The position numbers and the translations under genes were made by a program. Of a stretch of DNA of 64,000 bases, positions 1 through 9,500 are shown piece by piece (the stretch's first letter is position 1; each line of letters begins with the position of its first letter). The notes under the pieces are model-generated. The model was given only the letters and a program-made list of their open reading frames with translations. It was not told the DNA's origin and ran no database searches. This DNA is from Paenibacillus alba (GTDB lineage Bacteria; Bacillota; Bacilli; Paenibacillales; NBRC-103111). The stretch lies in NCBI RefSeq assembly GCF_013204855.1, contig NZ_JABMKZ010000006.1, forward strand, positions 62,001 through 126,000, read 5' to 3'.

Positions 1-1
1 G

Positions 2-796
2 CTGCTGAATACCAAGGATGGCGGCCAGCATTGGACTTCTGTTGGGCAAGTGCCGAATGCTGCTTTCTTGCATTTCACAACGAAGCAGGAAGCCTTTAGC
101 GGCAATGCCCATACCGTAGATGGCGGCATCAAATGGACGATCTTGCCGGTACCCAAAGGTATCGTAGGAGATGCTTATTTCCACGATGCGAATAATGGCT
201 GGGTTGTCAAAGGGGAGAAAGATTCCGTCGAAGTGGATCGTACGCAAGACGGCGGCAAAACATGGAAAAGCGTCATGTCGCGTAAATCTGCCGTAGTGCC
301 AACTGGCGCTGTGATTCGCTCAGCAGGCGCTAACGATGCCTGGGTTGAGCTGATTGGCGAGTCAGGGATGACCCAGACCTCCTATTCCTTGTTCCACACC
401 AAGGATGGCGGGAAGAACTGGCAGACGGTGCTGGCGAACAGCACCGCCGGTGGGGGACCTGCTCCTGGTTTCCCAGTGGGCGATAACACAGGGCCCAAAA
501 ATACGGGCACGAAGCCCGGACCTCTCTACGTCGTCAGCCCCGACGTAGCTTTCATGGGCGGGCAGTGCCCGAGCTGCGACAAGCCGAACTCCGTTGGCTC
601 AACGAAGGACGGCGGCAAAACCTGGGTGAACGGGAAGGAAACGTTCACTGGTTATGGCGACCTGCTGCTGGCTATGGCAGACGGCAGCCAAGGCTGGCTG
701 CTGACGAATGACAGCGAGCAGCCGAGTGTGATGTACACCACCGCAAACGGTGGTGTGAACTGGAACAAGGTGCATACCTTCGATGCACCGAAATGA
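2..796 (+). CDS. Asp-box/YCF48-like beta-propeller protein, 5'-truncated by the window edge
   Basis: The reading frame is open from base 2, so the gene starts before the window; the first internal ATG at 50 is not the real start. The visible part carries about six short motifs of the Asp-box/BNR type (for example TKDGGQHW, TQDGGKTW, TKDGGKNW, TKDGGKTW), spaced as blades of a beta-propeller. Proteins of this kind (sialidase-like, YCF48/PSII-stability-like) are usually secreted or surface proteins, but the N-terminus that would show a signal peptide is missing. A CPSC pair lies in the insert between blades. The substrate cannot be named. A clear terminator follows 7 bases after the stop. Confidence 0.75.
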   Translation: MLNTKDGGQHWTSVGQVPNAAFLHFTTKQEAFSGNAHTVDGGIKWTILPVPKGIVGDAYFHDANNGWVVKGEKDSVEVDRTQDGGKTWKSVMSRKSAVVPTGAVIRSAGANDAWVELIGESGMTQTSYSLFHTKDGGKNWQTVLANSTAGGGPAPGFPVGDNTGPKNTGTKPGPLYVVSPDVAFMGGQCPSCDKPNSVGSTKDGGKTWVNGKETFTGYGDLLLAMADGSQGWLLTNDSEQPSVMYTTANGGVNWNKVHTFDAPK

Positions 797-803
797 AAAC
801 TGA

Positions 804-826
804 GCGCCCCGGTGGGGCGCTTTTTT
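804..826 (+). terminator. Intrinsic terminator of the propeller gene
   Basis: A perfect 7-bp stem GCGCCCC/GGGGCGC with a GGT loop is followed by six T residues, 7 bases after the stop codon. Confidence 0.9.
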
Positions 827-874
827 CTCGTTCTGTTCACTCGGCATCGAGGAGTGAACGGGTGTTGGAGCTGA

Positions 875-1675
875 CCTGACGATGAGAGTCAGGATCTGGG
901 GTTTCTGTACGCGCGAATCCTGAGCGCGCGCTTGTTTGCGCCGACGCAGGGCGGCGGTGAAACCCGGCAATCGGAGTTGCTGCCTCGAGTCCGTTGCGTG
1001 ACAGGGAAGCCCGACAATCCGAGGTGGCTGCTTAAAGTCCGTCGCGCGACAGAGAAAGCCTGCAATTGTGCATCTTTTTCAACCTCGAATCCCCCTCATC
1101 CGATTTACTGCCAAAAAGCCTGCAAAAGTGCAGGCTTTTTGGCAGTAAATCGGATTTTACGGGGGAAAAGCAGAAAAAGCCTGCACAATCGCAGGCATTT
1201 CCTGTTTTCAGGTGATTTATCACAAAAAGCCTGCACAATCGCAGGCTTATCCGAATCCTTAGGGGAATCAGCCGCTCCTGACGATGAAAGTCAGGAGAAA
1301 TCTGGAGGCACGACAGTTACTACTCGCGCGAGTCCTGAGCGCGCAATGTTGCGCCGACGCATGGCGGTGGTGAAACCTAAAGTCCGAGCGTTGTTGCCTA
1401 AAGGCAGTCGCCCAAGGGAAAACCTGCGATTGTGCATCTTTTTCTACCTCGAATCCTCTTCATCTGATATATGCCTGCAAAAGTGCAGGCTTTTTGCCAG
1501 CAAATCGGATTTTACGAGGGAAAAGCAGAAAAAGCCTGCACAATCGCAGGAATTTCCTGTTTTCAGGTGATTTTACAGAAAAAGCCTGCACAATCACAGG
1601 AATTTCCTGTTTTCAGGTGATTTTACAGAAAAAGCCTGCACAATGGTAGGCATTTCCGGATCTTAGTGGATTTCA
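875..1675. repeat. Intergenic hairpin-repeat array with an internal duplication
   Basis: This 1-kb gap between two convergent genes holds no convincing gene. It contains at least nine short units with the core AGCCTGC-N-GCAGGC, many flanked by A-runs and T-runs. The GCC of successive units falls at about 1058, 1118, 1179, 1229 and then 1422 (degenerate), 1473, 1534, 1584 and 1634, so steps are 60, 61, 50 and 51, 61, 50, 50. From 1526 the units are near-identical 50-bp tandem copies. A larger segment (CCTGAC hairpin at 875-893, GCGCGC hairpin, GCGCCGACGC motif, then the AGCCTGC units) recurs from 1277. Function unknown. Confidence 0.8.
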
Positions 1676-1812
1676 GCCGCTCCAGCCCCAGGTATCCAAA
1701 CAAGTCTGGCTCACAAGCGGACAAGCTCGCTAAAATGCAATAACACTCGGAGCCTAGCTCATTAGGGGACTAAGATGTAACCCCCAGCCGTGCCAAACCA
1801 AAACGTGCCTCT

Positions 1813-2544
1813 CTAATTAATTTTCGCCGGAATAGCCTTATTATAATTGAGTAGTTCCGACACCGTGACCAACCGATAGCCGCGATTTTTCAGCTCCGGT
1901 AAAATGATTTTCAAAGCAGCAATCGTCTGTGTAGGGCCCTCAATATAGTCATGAAAAAGGACGATGTTGCCGTTATTCGCATTTTTCAGGACACGATCTA
2001 CAATCTTATTAACCCCAGGTGTATCCCAATCCTTCGTATCCAATTGCCAGCTCCACATGATCATTTTGTAGCCTTCATCTCGAACGATATGAACAAGCCT
2101 TTCATTATAGAAACCTCCAGGTGGGCGGAAAAGCTGGGATCTCTGGCCTGTCGTGGCATATATGAGAGCTTCCGTATCCTTAAGTTCTTTTTTGATATCG
2201 TTTTTTTGGCTGAGATAAGCATGGCTGTAAGTGTGGTTGGCGATCTCGTGGCCTTCACTGAGTGTTCGGCTCAGGACGTCAGGATACAGCTTGATTTTAT
2301 TGCCTACAACGAAAAAGGTTGCTTTCGCCTCATACTGTTTGAGAAGCTCTAGTATTTGATCCGTGTATGCGGGATGAGGGCCATCATCGAATGTGAGGGC
2401 AAGCACTTTCTCATCCGTCCTTATTTCCCAAACGATTTCACCGCGTGCTTCATAATAGGCACGGTCTTTTTTCGGGGCTGCACTGACACTCGTGCTCGGC
2501 TGCATCAAAAGTAAACTTAAACACAAAGCTGCAAAAATTTTCAT
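1813..2544 (-). CDS. Secreted polysaccharide deacetylase (NodB-homology domain)
   Basis: This 243-residue protein starts with a signal peptide (hydrophobic to about residue 22). The NodB-fold catalytic motifs are in order: TFDDGPH at 51-57 (catalytic base and metal Asp), HTYSH at 104-108 (metal histidines), RPPGG at 140-144, DTKDW at 169-173 and LFHD at 196-199. The family removes N-acetyl groups from peptidoglycan or chitin-like polymers outside the membrane. Length and layout resemble the Bacillus PdaA/PdaB group, but the substrate is not decided by sequence. The ATG has an AAGGAGA ribosome binding site. It is separate from the membrane-protein gene upstream by 93 bp. Confidence 0.9.
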   Translation of the reverse strand: MKIFAALCLSLLLMQPSTSVSAAPKKDRAYYEARGEIVWEIRTDEKVLALTFDDGPHPAYTDQILELLKQYEAKATFFVVGNKIKLYPDVLSRTLSEGHEIANHTYSHAYLSQKNDIKKELKDTEALIYATTGQRSQLFRPPGGFYNERLVHIVRDEGYKMIMWSWQLDTKDWDTPGVNKIVDRVLKNANNGNIVLFHDYIEGPTQTIAALKIILPELKNRGYRLVTVSELLNYNKAIPAKIN

Positions 2545-2637
2545 GGGGTCTCCTTGGATGTTGTGACTGCAAAATTAGGGTCTCCAATTATGAAAAACCA
2601 ATTCAGGATAAACCTGGATGTCCATGAAAAAATGCGG

Positions 2638-3111
2638 TCAAGGTTGTGGTTTATCTCCGTTCCCACTGCCGCTGCCATTGAAAAAGGTCGTCGTTAACGC
2701 ACGAATCTTCTCCATAAATTTGCCGTAGCCAAAGCCAGTCAAGAACGCAACGCTGATACGCGCCGCCATTGAATCCCCCACCTGCAGCAGCAGAATGCCG
2801 CTTTGGAACAGGATAATAGTAATAATGGCTGAGCCAAAGCAGAGCACGGGCCGCATGAGATGCCAGTACACCCACTGCGTGGTGAGATCATGATAATGCT
2901 CGTGAAACATCCGCAATCCGTAAAGCGCGCCGCCTAAGGCCCCGGCAAATCCGAAGCAAGCATACTCATGATACAGAGTTACGTCGACACCTAGCAGCTT
3001 TCCTTGAATCGTCCCGCTGCCGAGCAGCGCCATCATCCACAGACTGCCAACGAACCAGATGAGTAAGTACACAAAAATGAACTGTTTGCCAAATCGGTTA
3101 ATGGGGTCCAT
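2638..3111 (-). CDS. Hypothetical integral membrane protein
   Basis: This 157-residue protein has about four hydrophobic segments (roughly residues 12-32, 48-66, 86-110 and 118-135) and a glycine/serine-rich polar tail. I do not recognise the family. It begins only 25 bp after the stop of the glycosyltransferase gene on the same strand, so the two are probably co-transcribed and this protein may act on the same membrane-lipid process; that is inference from position only. Confidence 0.7.
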   Translation of the reverse strand: MDPINRFGKQFIFVYLLIWFVGSLWMMALLGSGTIQGKLLGVDVTLYHEYACFGFAGALGGALYGLRMFHEHYHDLTTQWVYWHLMRPVLCFGSAIITIILFQSGILLLQVGDSMAARISVAFLTGFGYGKFMEKIRALTTTFFNGSGSGNGDKPQP

Positions 3112-3136
3112 AAATAAAACACCGCCCTATACATGG

Positions 3137-4318
3137 TTAATACCATTGTATGAGCGGTGCAGTTGTTGATGCCTGTATGTACGGGCGTTTGGCGGATAAC
3201 TTCAAATATTGCATAATGGTTGTGGAACAGGCCTGAGCACTGTATTGCTGATGGTTGCGAATCGTCGTTCGACGCTTCGACAGCTCGGGATACTGCTCAA
3301 GCAGCAGCTTGAACCAATGATCAATCATTGCAATAGAGGTAATCTTTTGACCGTAGCCTTGCTCCTGAAAATATTCGCAGTTCCGCTCTTCTTGTCCTGG
3401 AATGGGACTGTAAAACAGCATGGGAATGCCTTTGGCCATCGCTTCCGTACAGGTCATCCCGCCTGGCTTGGTGATCAGCAGGTCAGAGATATCCATGAGC
3501 TTGTTAATCTCATTCGTATAGCCGATCAGATGCACATTTGGCCGCCGGAAAACTTCTTCCTCAAGCAGTTGATGACGTGCTTTCTCATTCGTACCCAAAC
3601 AGATGAGAAGCTGAATATCTTTGCTCCAGCTGGCTAGGTAAGTTAGGAGCTCTTCCTTTTCTTCCTTTTTAAAAACACCCCAGCCGCCGCCCATGACCAT
3701 CACCGTAGGCATGGCGTTAAGCCCGAACTGCTGGCGGGTTTGTTCTTTGCTGTGTTCCAAACGGAAATTAGGATGCACAGGAATTCCTGTGACCTCCACA
3801 TTCGCCTCCGGCACCCCGCGCCCCAGTAAGCGTTCCCTGACCAAAGGGGTGGAGACCAAATATTTGTCCACAGCAGAATCAATCCAGGTGCCATGCACAT
3901 CATAATCGGTGATCACGGTGAAAAGGGGGACTGCGAGTCCCGCGCGTTTCAACCGAGAAACAATAATGCTCGGAAAAGGATGCGTACAGATGATAATATC
4001 CGGTTTCAACTGCTTGATAATCGCTTTGGTTTGCGAGTAGAACATCCGATGCAGGAAAAGCCCCGCAAAGCGATTTAAAGATTTTTCATATTGATTGCGG
4101 TAAAGCATACCATAAAGTTTGGGTTGTGATGTAACCGTGCGGCGGTATGCCGAGAAGATCCAAGGTGCAATGGTAGGATGCAAGAATGCGCCGAGTTCAA
4201 TAACACGTGTAATGACTTCCGATGAGCTTTGACGAAGCTCTACGGAGAGTGCATGAGCAGCTTGTGTATGACCTTTCCCAAAGCCCTCGGATAAGAGCAG
4301 AATCCGTTTTTTTCGCAA
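3137..4318 (-). CDS. MGDG-synthase/UgtP-like family 28 glycosyltransferase
   Basis: The protein belongs to the MurG-like GT-B superfamily. It has an N-terminal acceptor domain starting ILLLSEGFGKGHTQAA, typical of diacylglycerol glucosyltransferases, and a C-terminal nucleotide-sugar domain with PGGMTCTEAMAKGIP and a PGQEERN motif. The family transfers glucose or galactose from a UDP-sugar to diacylglycerol at the inner face of the membrane, making glycolipids and lipoteichoic-acid anchors. I place the start at TTG 4318, 5 nt after a strong AAAGGTGA site; a GTG at 4327 gives three more residues but abuts that site. The donor sugar and exact lipid acceptor are not certain. Confidence 0.8.
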   Translation of the reverse strand: MRKKRILLLSEGFGKGHTQAAHALSVELRQSSSEVITRVIELGAFLHPTIAPWIFSAYRRTVTSQPKLYGMLYRNQYEKSLNRFAGLFLHRMFYSQTKAIIKQLKPDIIICTHPFPSIIVSRLKRAGLAVPLFTVITDYDVHGTWIDSAVDKYLVSTPLVRERLLGRGVPEANVEVTGIPVHPNFRLEHSKEQTRQQFGLNAMPTVMVMGGGWGVFKKEEKEELLTYLASWSKDIQLLICLGTNEKARHQLLEEEVFRRPNVHLIGYTNEINKLMDISDLLITKPGGMTCTEAMAKGIPMLFYSPIPGQEERNCEYFQEQGYGQKITSIAMIDHWFKLLLEQYPELSKRRTTIRNHQQYSAQACSTTIMQYLKLSAKRPYIQASTTAPLIQWY

Positions 4319-4382
4319 GGAACTCACCTTTCTTTTGTAACCATCTCGATAGATTAGACGTTATTCACCATAAAATCCTGCA

Positions 4383-4961
4383 TCAGGCATTCAAAGAAGA
4401 TTTTCGCTTTGAAGCATAACACTTGCGGCAGACCGGCACATAGCTTTCATTGCCGCCGATTTGGATCTGTTCACCATGGAAAATAGGCTCTCCGTCCTTG
4501 CAGCGCATGTTCATAATTGCTTTCTTGTCGCAGTACCAGCAAACCGTTTTGATTTCTTCGATCGTGTCCGCGGCGGCAATCAGTGCGTTGCTTCCCTCGA
4601 ATAATTGTCCCATGAAATCAGCCCGCAGGCCGTAGGCAATGACGGGAATGTTCAAATCATCGACAATCTCGATTAATTGCGCGACTTGTTCTTTGCTTAG
4701 AAACTGGGCTTCGTCCACCAGAATACAGTTGGGCTGCTCGGTTTTCGCCAGTTCAACCATATCCAGCTTATCGTCTACGACGAGCGCGTTCTTTTGCATG
4801 CCAATTCTGGAGACGACTTTGCCCACCCCAAAACGGTCATCGACAACGGATGTCAGCAGCAGAGCTTTCTTGCCTTGCTCCTCATAATTGTGTGCGACGC
4901 GCAGGACTTCAATGGATTTACCACTATTCATTGTGCCGTAACGGAAATATAATTTTGCCAA
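4383..4961 (-). CDS. tdk: Thymidine kinase (type II)
   Basis: The 192-residue product phosphorylates thymidine to dTMP for nucleoside salvage. It has the P-loop GTMNSGKS at residues 9-16, the DEAQF motif with the catalytic Glu84, and the structural zinc site formed by C141, C144, C178 and C181, so it is complete and likely active. The start is a TTG at 4961 preceded by AGAGGGGA; upstream in-frame codons back to 5027 add 22 residues that do not fit the family, whose members start right at AKLYFRYG. It reads in the same direction as the glycosyltransferase downstream. Confidence 0.93.
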   Translation of the reverse strand: MAKLYFRYGTMNSGKSIEVLRVAHNYEEQGKKALLLTSVVDDRFGVGKVVSRIGMQKNALVVDDKLDMVELAKTEQPNCILVDEAQFLSKEQVAQLIEIVDDLNIPVIAYGLRADFMGQLFEGSNALIAAADTIEEIKTVCWYCDKKAIMNMRCKDGEPIFHGEQIQIGGNESYVPVCRKCYASKRKSSLNA

Positions 4962-5118
4962 ACTGGGCCAGTCCCCTCTGAAGTTGTAAGATCGAATCAA
5001 GATATCTATATATTGAGAAAACCCCAATCGAGGCCATGCGAAGATAAGCGACCCCGTTTAGATATAGGTTTCAGCGCGAATAAGAAAGTGTTTTCGGTTA
5101 CGCAAAACGTAATCTCTC

Positions 5119-6096
5119 TTATATGGTAAAAAAATACGTAGCAGTCAGGGCATCTAATTCCGCTAATTTGACAGCGGCTTGGAAGCTTGTTTCGGAAGCG
5201 GGCTTATCACCGATAAGCGGCTGTTTTTTATAAATTTTACGAATATTGACTTCAATACTGCCGGGCAGCGGTTCATCGGTAACTTGGATGCGGTGAGGCT
5301 CGTACATTAAGACGTGCATAATGCTGCTTGACGTTGGATTCTTGCTCTGTAGCAGCTCCTGAATGAGCTCGTGATCGAGAAGAGAAGGAAGACGCTCCTT
5401 CATTCCCGGGGTCGATTCGCAGTGATGCGCAGCCGCTTTGGCTAGAAGAGCATCCATGGATAGAAAGGAAGGTGCAAGGAAGATGCGATGATCTTCTACA
5501 ACCGCGTGCACAAGCGCAGCAGCTGTTTCCTCATCCGTTTCTAAATAGTGACCGCGCAGGCGAAGCTTTCTGACAAGCTCGGAAGGCGGCATCAGCTGCT
5601 GCCCGGCATAATACGTATCTCGCAGGAAGCTGTCCAGATGATCCAATCCCATGATGGACGTTTTGTTCGTTAAAGGGCTGTCTTGGTTTAAAATAGCGAC
5701 GATCGCAGCTGGCGCAATGCCATGCTTGGTTAAAATATCGGCAACCGTTCCATGCAGGATCAATTGCTCTGTATGTCGATGATGATCGTATCCAAGTGTA
5801 TTCTCGACGGCATGCGAAAAGGGCAAGTGCCCAATATCATGCAATAGTGCAGCAAGGCGAAGATGAAGATCGTTCGGGAAAAAATGGGCCATCAGGGACC
5901 ACACGCCAATTGTGTGCTCTAACCTGGAGTGGGTCATTGGCGAGAATAGTGCCGATGCGCCAAAGTGGTGCAGAAACTTCAAGCGGCGGACCGGCTGCGA
6001 TCTGAAAAGCTCGGCTTCAACCGGTTGGGCCTGTATATGCCACTGGTACAAAGGCTCCCAAATCATCCCACTCGAAAAAGTATGCTGTAGACTCAA
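5119..6096 (-). CDS. HD-domain phosphohydrolase (dNTPase/SAMHD1-like)
   Basis: This protein of about 325 residues has the HD-superfamily metal motif in order: the first His in THSRLEHTIGV, the HD pair in AALLHDIGHLPFSH, and a later Asp in MGLDHLDSFLRD. That arrangement matches deoxynucleoside-triphosphate triphosphohydrolase relatives. Next to thymidine kinase this suggests a role in nucleotide-pool control, but the substrate is inferred. I chose the TTG start at 6096 because AGGAGG lies nine bases before it; the ATG at 6150 lies upstream of that site and would add 18 unlikely residues. Confidence 0.82.
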   Translation of the reverse strand: MSLQHTFSSGMIWEPLYQWHIQAQPVEAELFRSQPVRRLKFLHHFGASALFSPMTHSRLEHTIGVWSLMAHFFPNDLHLRLAALLHDIGHLPFSHAVENTLGYDHHRHTEQLILHGTVADILTKHGIAPAAIVAILNQDSPLTNKTSIMGLDHLDSFLRDTYYAGQQLMPPSELVRKLRLRGHYLETDEETAAALVHAVVEDHRIFLAPSFLSMDALLAKAAAHHCESTPGMKERLPSLLDHELIQELLQSKNPTSSSIMHVLMYEPHRIQVTDEPLPGSIEVNIRKIYKKQPLIGDKPASETSFQAAVKLAELDALTATYFFTI

Positions 6097-6396
6097 AGCA
6101 GAGTTCCTCCTAGGCTGTGGAATCTGGGTGTATGTTACATTGCAGCGCATTAGCTATCATAGCATGAAACATAGAAAGTTTGCTATCATGCGCAATTGAA
6201 AAAGAAACTCCAAACAGAGCTTTGATCACACTGGGAAGTTAACTTTACTTGGAAATATTGCCATGAGACCCCTAATCTATGCCTTGTTGTTGCCGGTGCT
6301 GCGGGTTCCAATAGTAGGGCTGCTCGCCACGCAGTTTCCTATTAAAATGAAAACCTATTCCTTACAATAATTTCAATTGAACAATGCGAATTCAAG

Positions 6397-6414
6397 TGTT
6401 AATATAATATAACA
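6397..6414. promoter_or_regulatory. Possible nitrogen-regulator operator over the gltB promoter
   Basis: An inverted repeat TGTTA-N8-TAACA encloses a TATAAT at 6403-6408, about 140 bp before the gltB start. GlnR/TnrA sites are TGTNA-N7-TNACA, so this differs by one base of spacing. The rest of the 455-bp gap (6097-6551) shows nothing else I can support. Confidence 0.35.
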
Positions 6415-6551
6415 AATATTGAGACTATTTGGTCAATTTGTATTCTTCTTCAATGAGCGGAATACGCGTTGCTACGTTTCGACAATTTAATACTTTAAAG
6501 CGTACCTCGAAAAAAGTGTATCCAAAAACCAGAAAAGAAAGGTTGCACAAC

Positions 6552-9500
6552 ATGACCAAAAAAGGGTTACCTCCCAAGCAAGGATTGTACGATCCTCAGT
6601 TCGAGCGCGACGCCTGCGGTATTGGCTTTGTAGCGAATATCAAAGGTGTTAAATCGCATGACATCGTCAAGCAAGCGCTGCGTGTGCTTTGCAATTTAGA
6701 CCATCGCGGAGGTCAAGGCTGTGAGCAGAATACGGGAGACGGAGCAGGGATTTTAATGCAAATTCCCAATGCGTACCTGCAAGACGCTTGTGCTGCCGAC
6801 AATATCAAGCTTCCTGCAGCTGGACAGTATGGTGTAGGGATGGTCTACTTGCCTCAGGATTTGGAGGCGCGTCAAGCATGTGAGAACATCATCGAGCGCA
6901 TTGTCAGCGAGGAAGGTCAGCAATTCTTAGGCTGGCGAACCGTCCCAACGGATAACAGCTCACTGGGAGACTCAGCGAAGTCAGCGGAACCTTTCGTACG
7001 CCAAGTATTTATCGGACAAAGTGCCAACGTGACAAGCAATCTCGATTTTGAACGGAAATTATACATCATTCGCAGGATTTCTGAAAACGCTGTCAAAAAT
7101 GCGCGAAGCGAGTCGCAATTTTATTATTCAAGTCTTTCCAGCAGAACGATTGTTTATAAAGGCATGCTGACGCCTGAGCAGGTAGATGCTTATTATCTTG
7201 AGCTTCAGGATGAGAAAGTGGATTCTGCGCTTGCGCTTGTTCACTCCAGGTTCAGTACGAATACATTCCCAAGTTGGGAGCGTGCGCATCCTTACCGCTA
7301 TTTAATTCACAACGGGGAAATCAATACGCTTCGCGGGAATGTGAACTGGATGCATGCACGGCAGGCGATGTGCGATTCTGATTTATTTGGCGAGGATTTC
7401 AAACGGATTCTGCCTATTATTGATACAGATGGTTCCGACTCGCAAATGTTCGATAATACGCTTGAGTTCCTGATGCTTTCTGGACGCTCCCTGCCTCACG
7501 CCGCCATGATGATGGTTCCTGAGCCTTGGTCGAAGCATGAGACGATGGATGATGAGAAGAAAGCTTTCTACGAATATCACAGCACATTGATGGAGCCATG
7601 GGATGGACCTGCTGCGATTGCTTTCACGGACGGCAGTCAAATTGGGGCGATTCTTGACCGCAATGGCTTGCGTCCTTCACGTTACTATGTGACGACGGAT
7701 GATTTCATCGTTCTGGCTTCGGAGGTTGGCGTTCTGGACATCGAGCCTGAGCGAATTCTGTACAAAAATCGGCTAAGACCAGGCCGCATGCTGCTCGTGG
7801 ACACTGTCGAGGGCCGCATTGTGGCTGACGAAGAGATCAAAAGAAGCATAGCAGGAGAACAGCCTTACCGCGACTGGCTGAATGAGCATCTGGTGTCCCT
7901 GGAAGATCTGGAAGATGCGCCAATCGTGCTTGGATCGGATTATGACACCGTTCTTCAGCGTCAGCAGGCATTCGGGTACACCTTTGAGCAGCTGCGTAAA
8001 ACACTGGAGCCGATGGGCAAAACGGGTGTGGATCCGATTGGTTCCATGGGTACGGATGCTCCGCTTGCTGTGCTTTCCGATCGTCCACAGCTGTTATATA
8101 ACTATTTCAAACAATTGTTCGCACAGGTAACCAATCCACCCATCGATGCGAACTTTGAAGAAATTATTACGGCGCAAGGCACGACCATTGGGCCTGAGCG
8201 CAATTTGATTAACCCTGAACCGGAAAGCTGCCGTCAGATTCGTTTGAAGTCACCTTTTTTAACGAATGAAGAGCTGGCTAAGCTGCGTCATATTCAGCGT
8301 GAAGGCTTTAAAACCGTTACATTGCCTACCTTGTTCGAAGCTTCCAAAGGAACGGAAGGCTTGCAAAGCGCGATGCATGCTCTCTATGCAGCCGCTGATC
8401 AAGCGATTGCAGAAGGCGCTTCGCTGCTCATCCTTTCCGATCGTGGCGTAGACGAACGCAAAGCGCCGATTCCGGCACTGCTTGCCACTTCCGGGCTTCA
8501 TCATCATCTGATTCGCGAAGGCACGCGCACGAAAGTCAGCTTGCTCGTTGAGTCCGGCGAACCTCGTGAAGTGCATCACTTCGCGCTGCTGCTTGGTTAC
8601 GGGGCGGGTGCTATCAATCCGTACCTTGCATTGGAGACGCTAGATGATATGATCCGGCGAAATCAGCTTGTTGGTGTGAATAGCGAGAAAGCGACGTACA
8701 ACTACATCAAGGCAGTAACGAAGGGCGTAGTTAAAGTTCTGGCGAAAATGGGCATCTCAACGATCCAAAGTTATCGTGGGGCGCAAATTTTCGAAGCGAT
8801 TGGGCTTAGCCAAGAGCTTGTTGATACGTATTTTACTTGGACGCATACGCCAGTTGGCGGCATTGGCATTGATATCGTGGCCAAAGAAGCGCTAATGCGC
8901 CACAACCGTGCGTTCTCTGAACAAGAGGGGCGCGACAAGGTGCTTGATACCGGCGGTGATCTGCAGTGGCGCCGGGATGGGGAGGACCACCTCTACACGC
9001 CGGAGACGGTGCATGCTCTGCAATCAGCCGTACGCACGAACAGCTATGCGATGTATAAGAACTTCTCGAAGCTCATCAAACGGGAAGATGAGAAATATAT
9101 GGCGCTGCGCGGGCTTCTAAGCTTCAAAGCAGGCCGCCAGCCGATCCCGATCGAAGAGGTGGAGCCGATCGAGTCCATCTTTAAGCGCTTCAAGACTGGA
9201 GCCATGTCCTATGGCTCCATCAGCAAAGAAGCGCATGAGACGATTGCGATTGCAATGAACCGCATCGGCGGGAAGAGCAATACCGGCGAGGGCGGCGAGC
9301 ATCCGGAGCGTTTCACGCCGGATGCCAACGGCGATCTTCGCCGCAGCGCGATCAAGCAGGTAGCCTCCGGCCGCTTCGGCGTGACGAGCCACTATCTCGT
9401 CAATGCTGACGAGATCCAGATCAAGATGGCGCAGGGGGCGAAGCCTGGCGAGGGCGGTCAGCTTCCGGGAACCAAGGTGTACCCTTGGGTAGCCGAGGTT

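Noticed and set aside
932..1570. 212-residue + strand open frame
   Set aside because: It lies wholly in the hairpin-repeat array and translates repeats; no ribosome binding site or known domain.
1171..1675. Possible CRISPR array (regular 50-bp repeats)
   Set aside because: The whole 50-bp unit is conserved, with no unique spacers, and each unit is a hairpin; no cas genes are near.
6263..6370. 35-codon hydrophobic ORF upstream of gltB
   Set aside because: Starts at an ATG without a good ribosome binding site; no neighbour or motif supports it.
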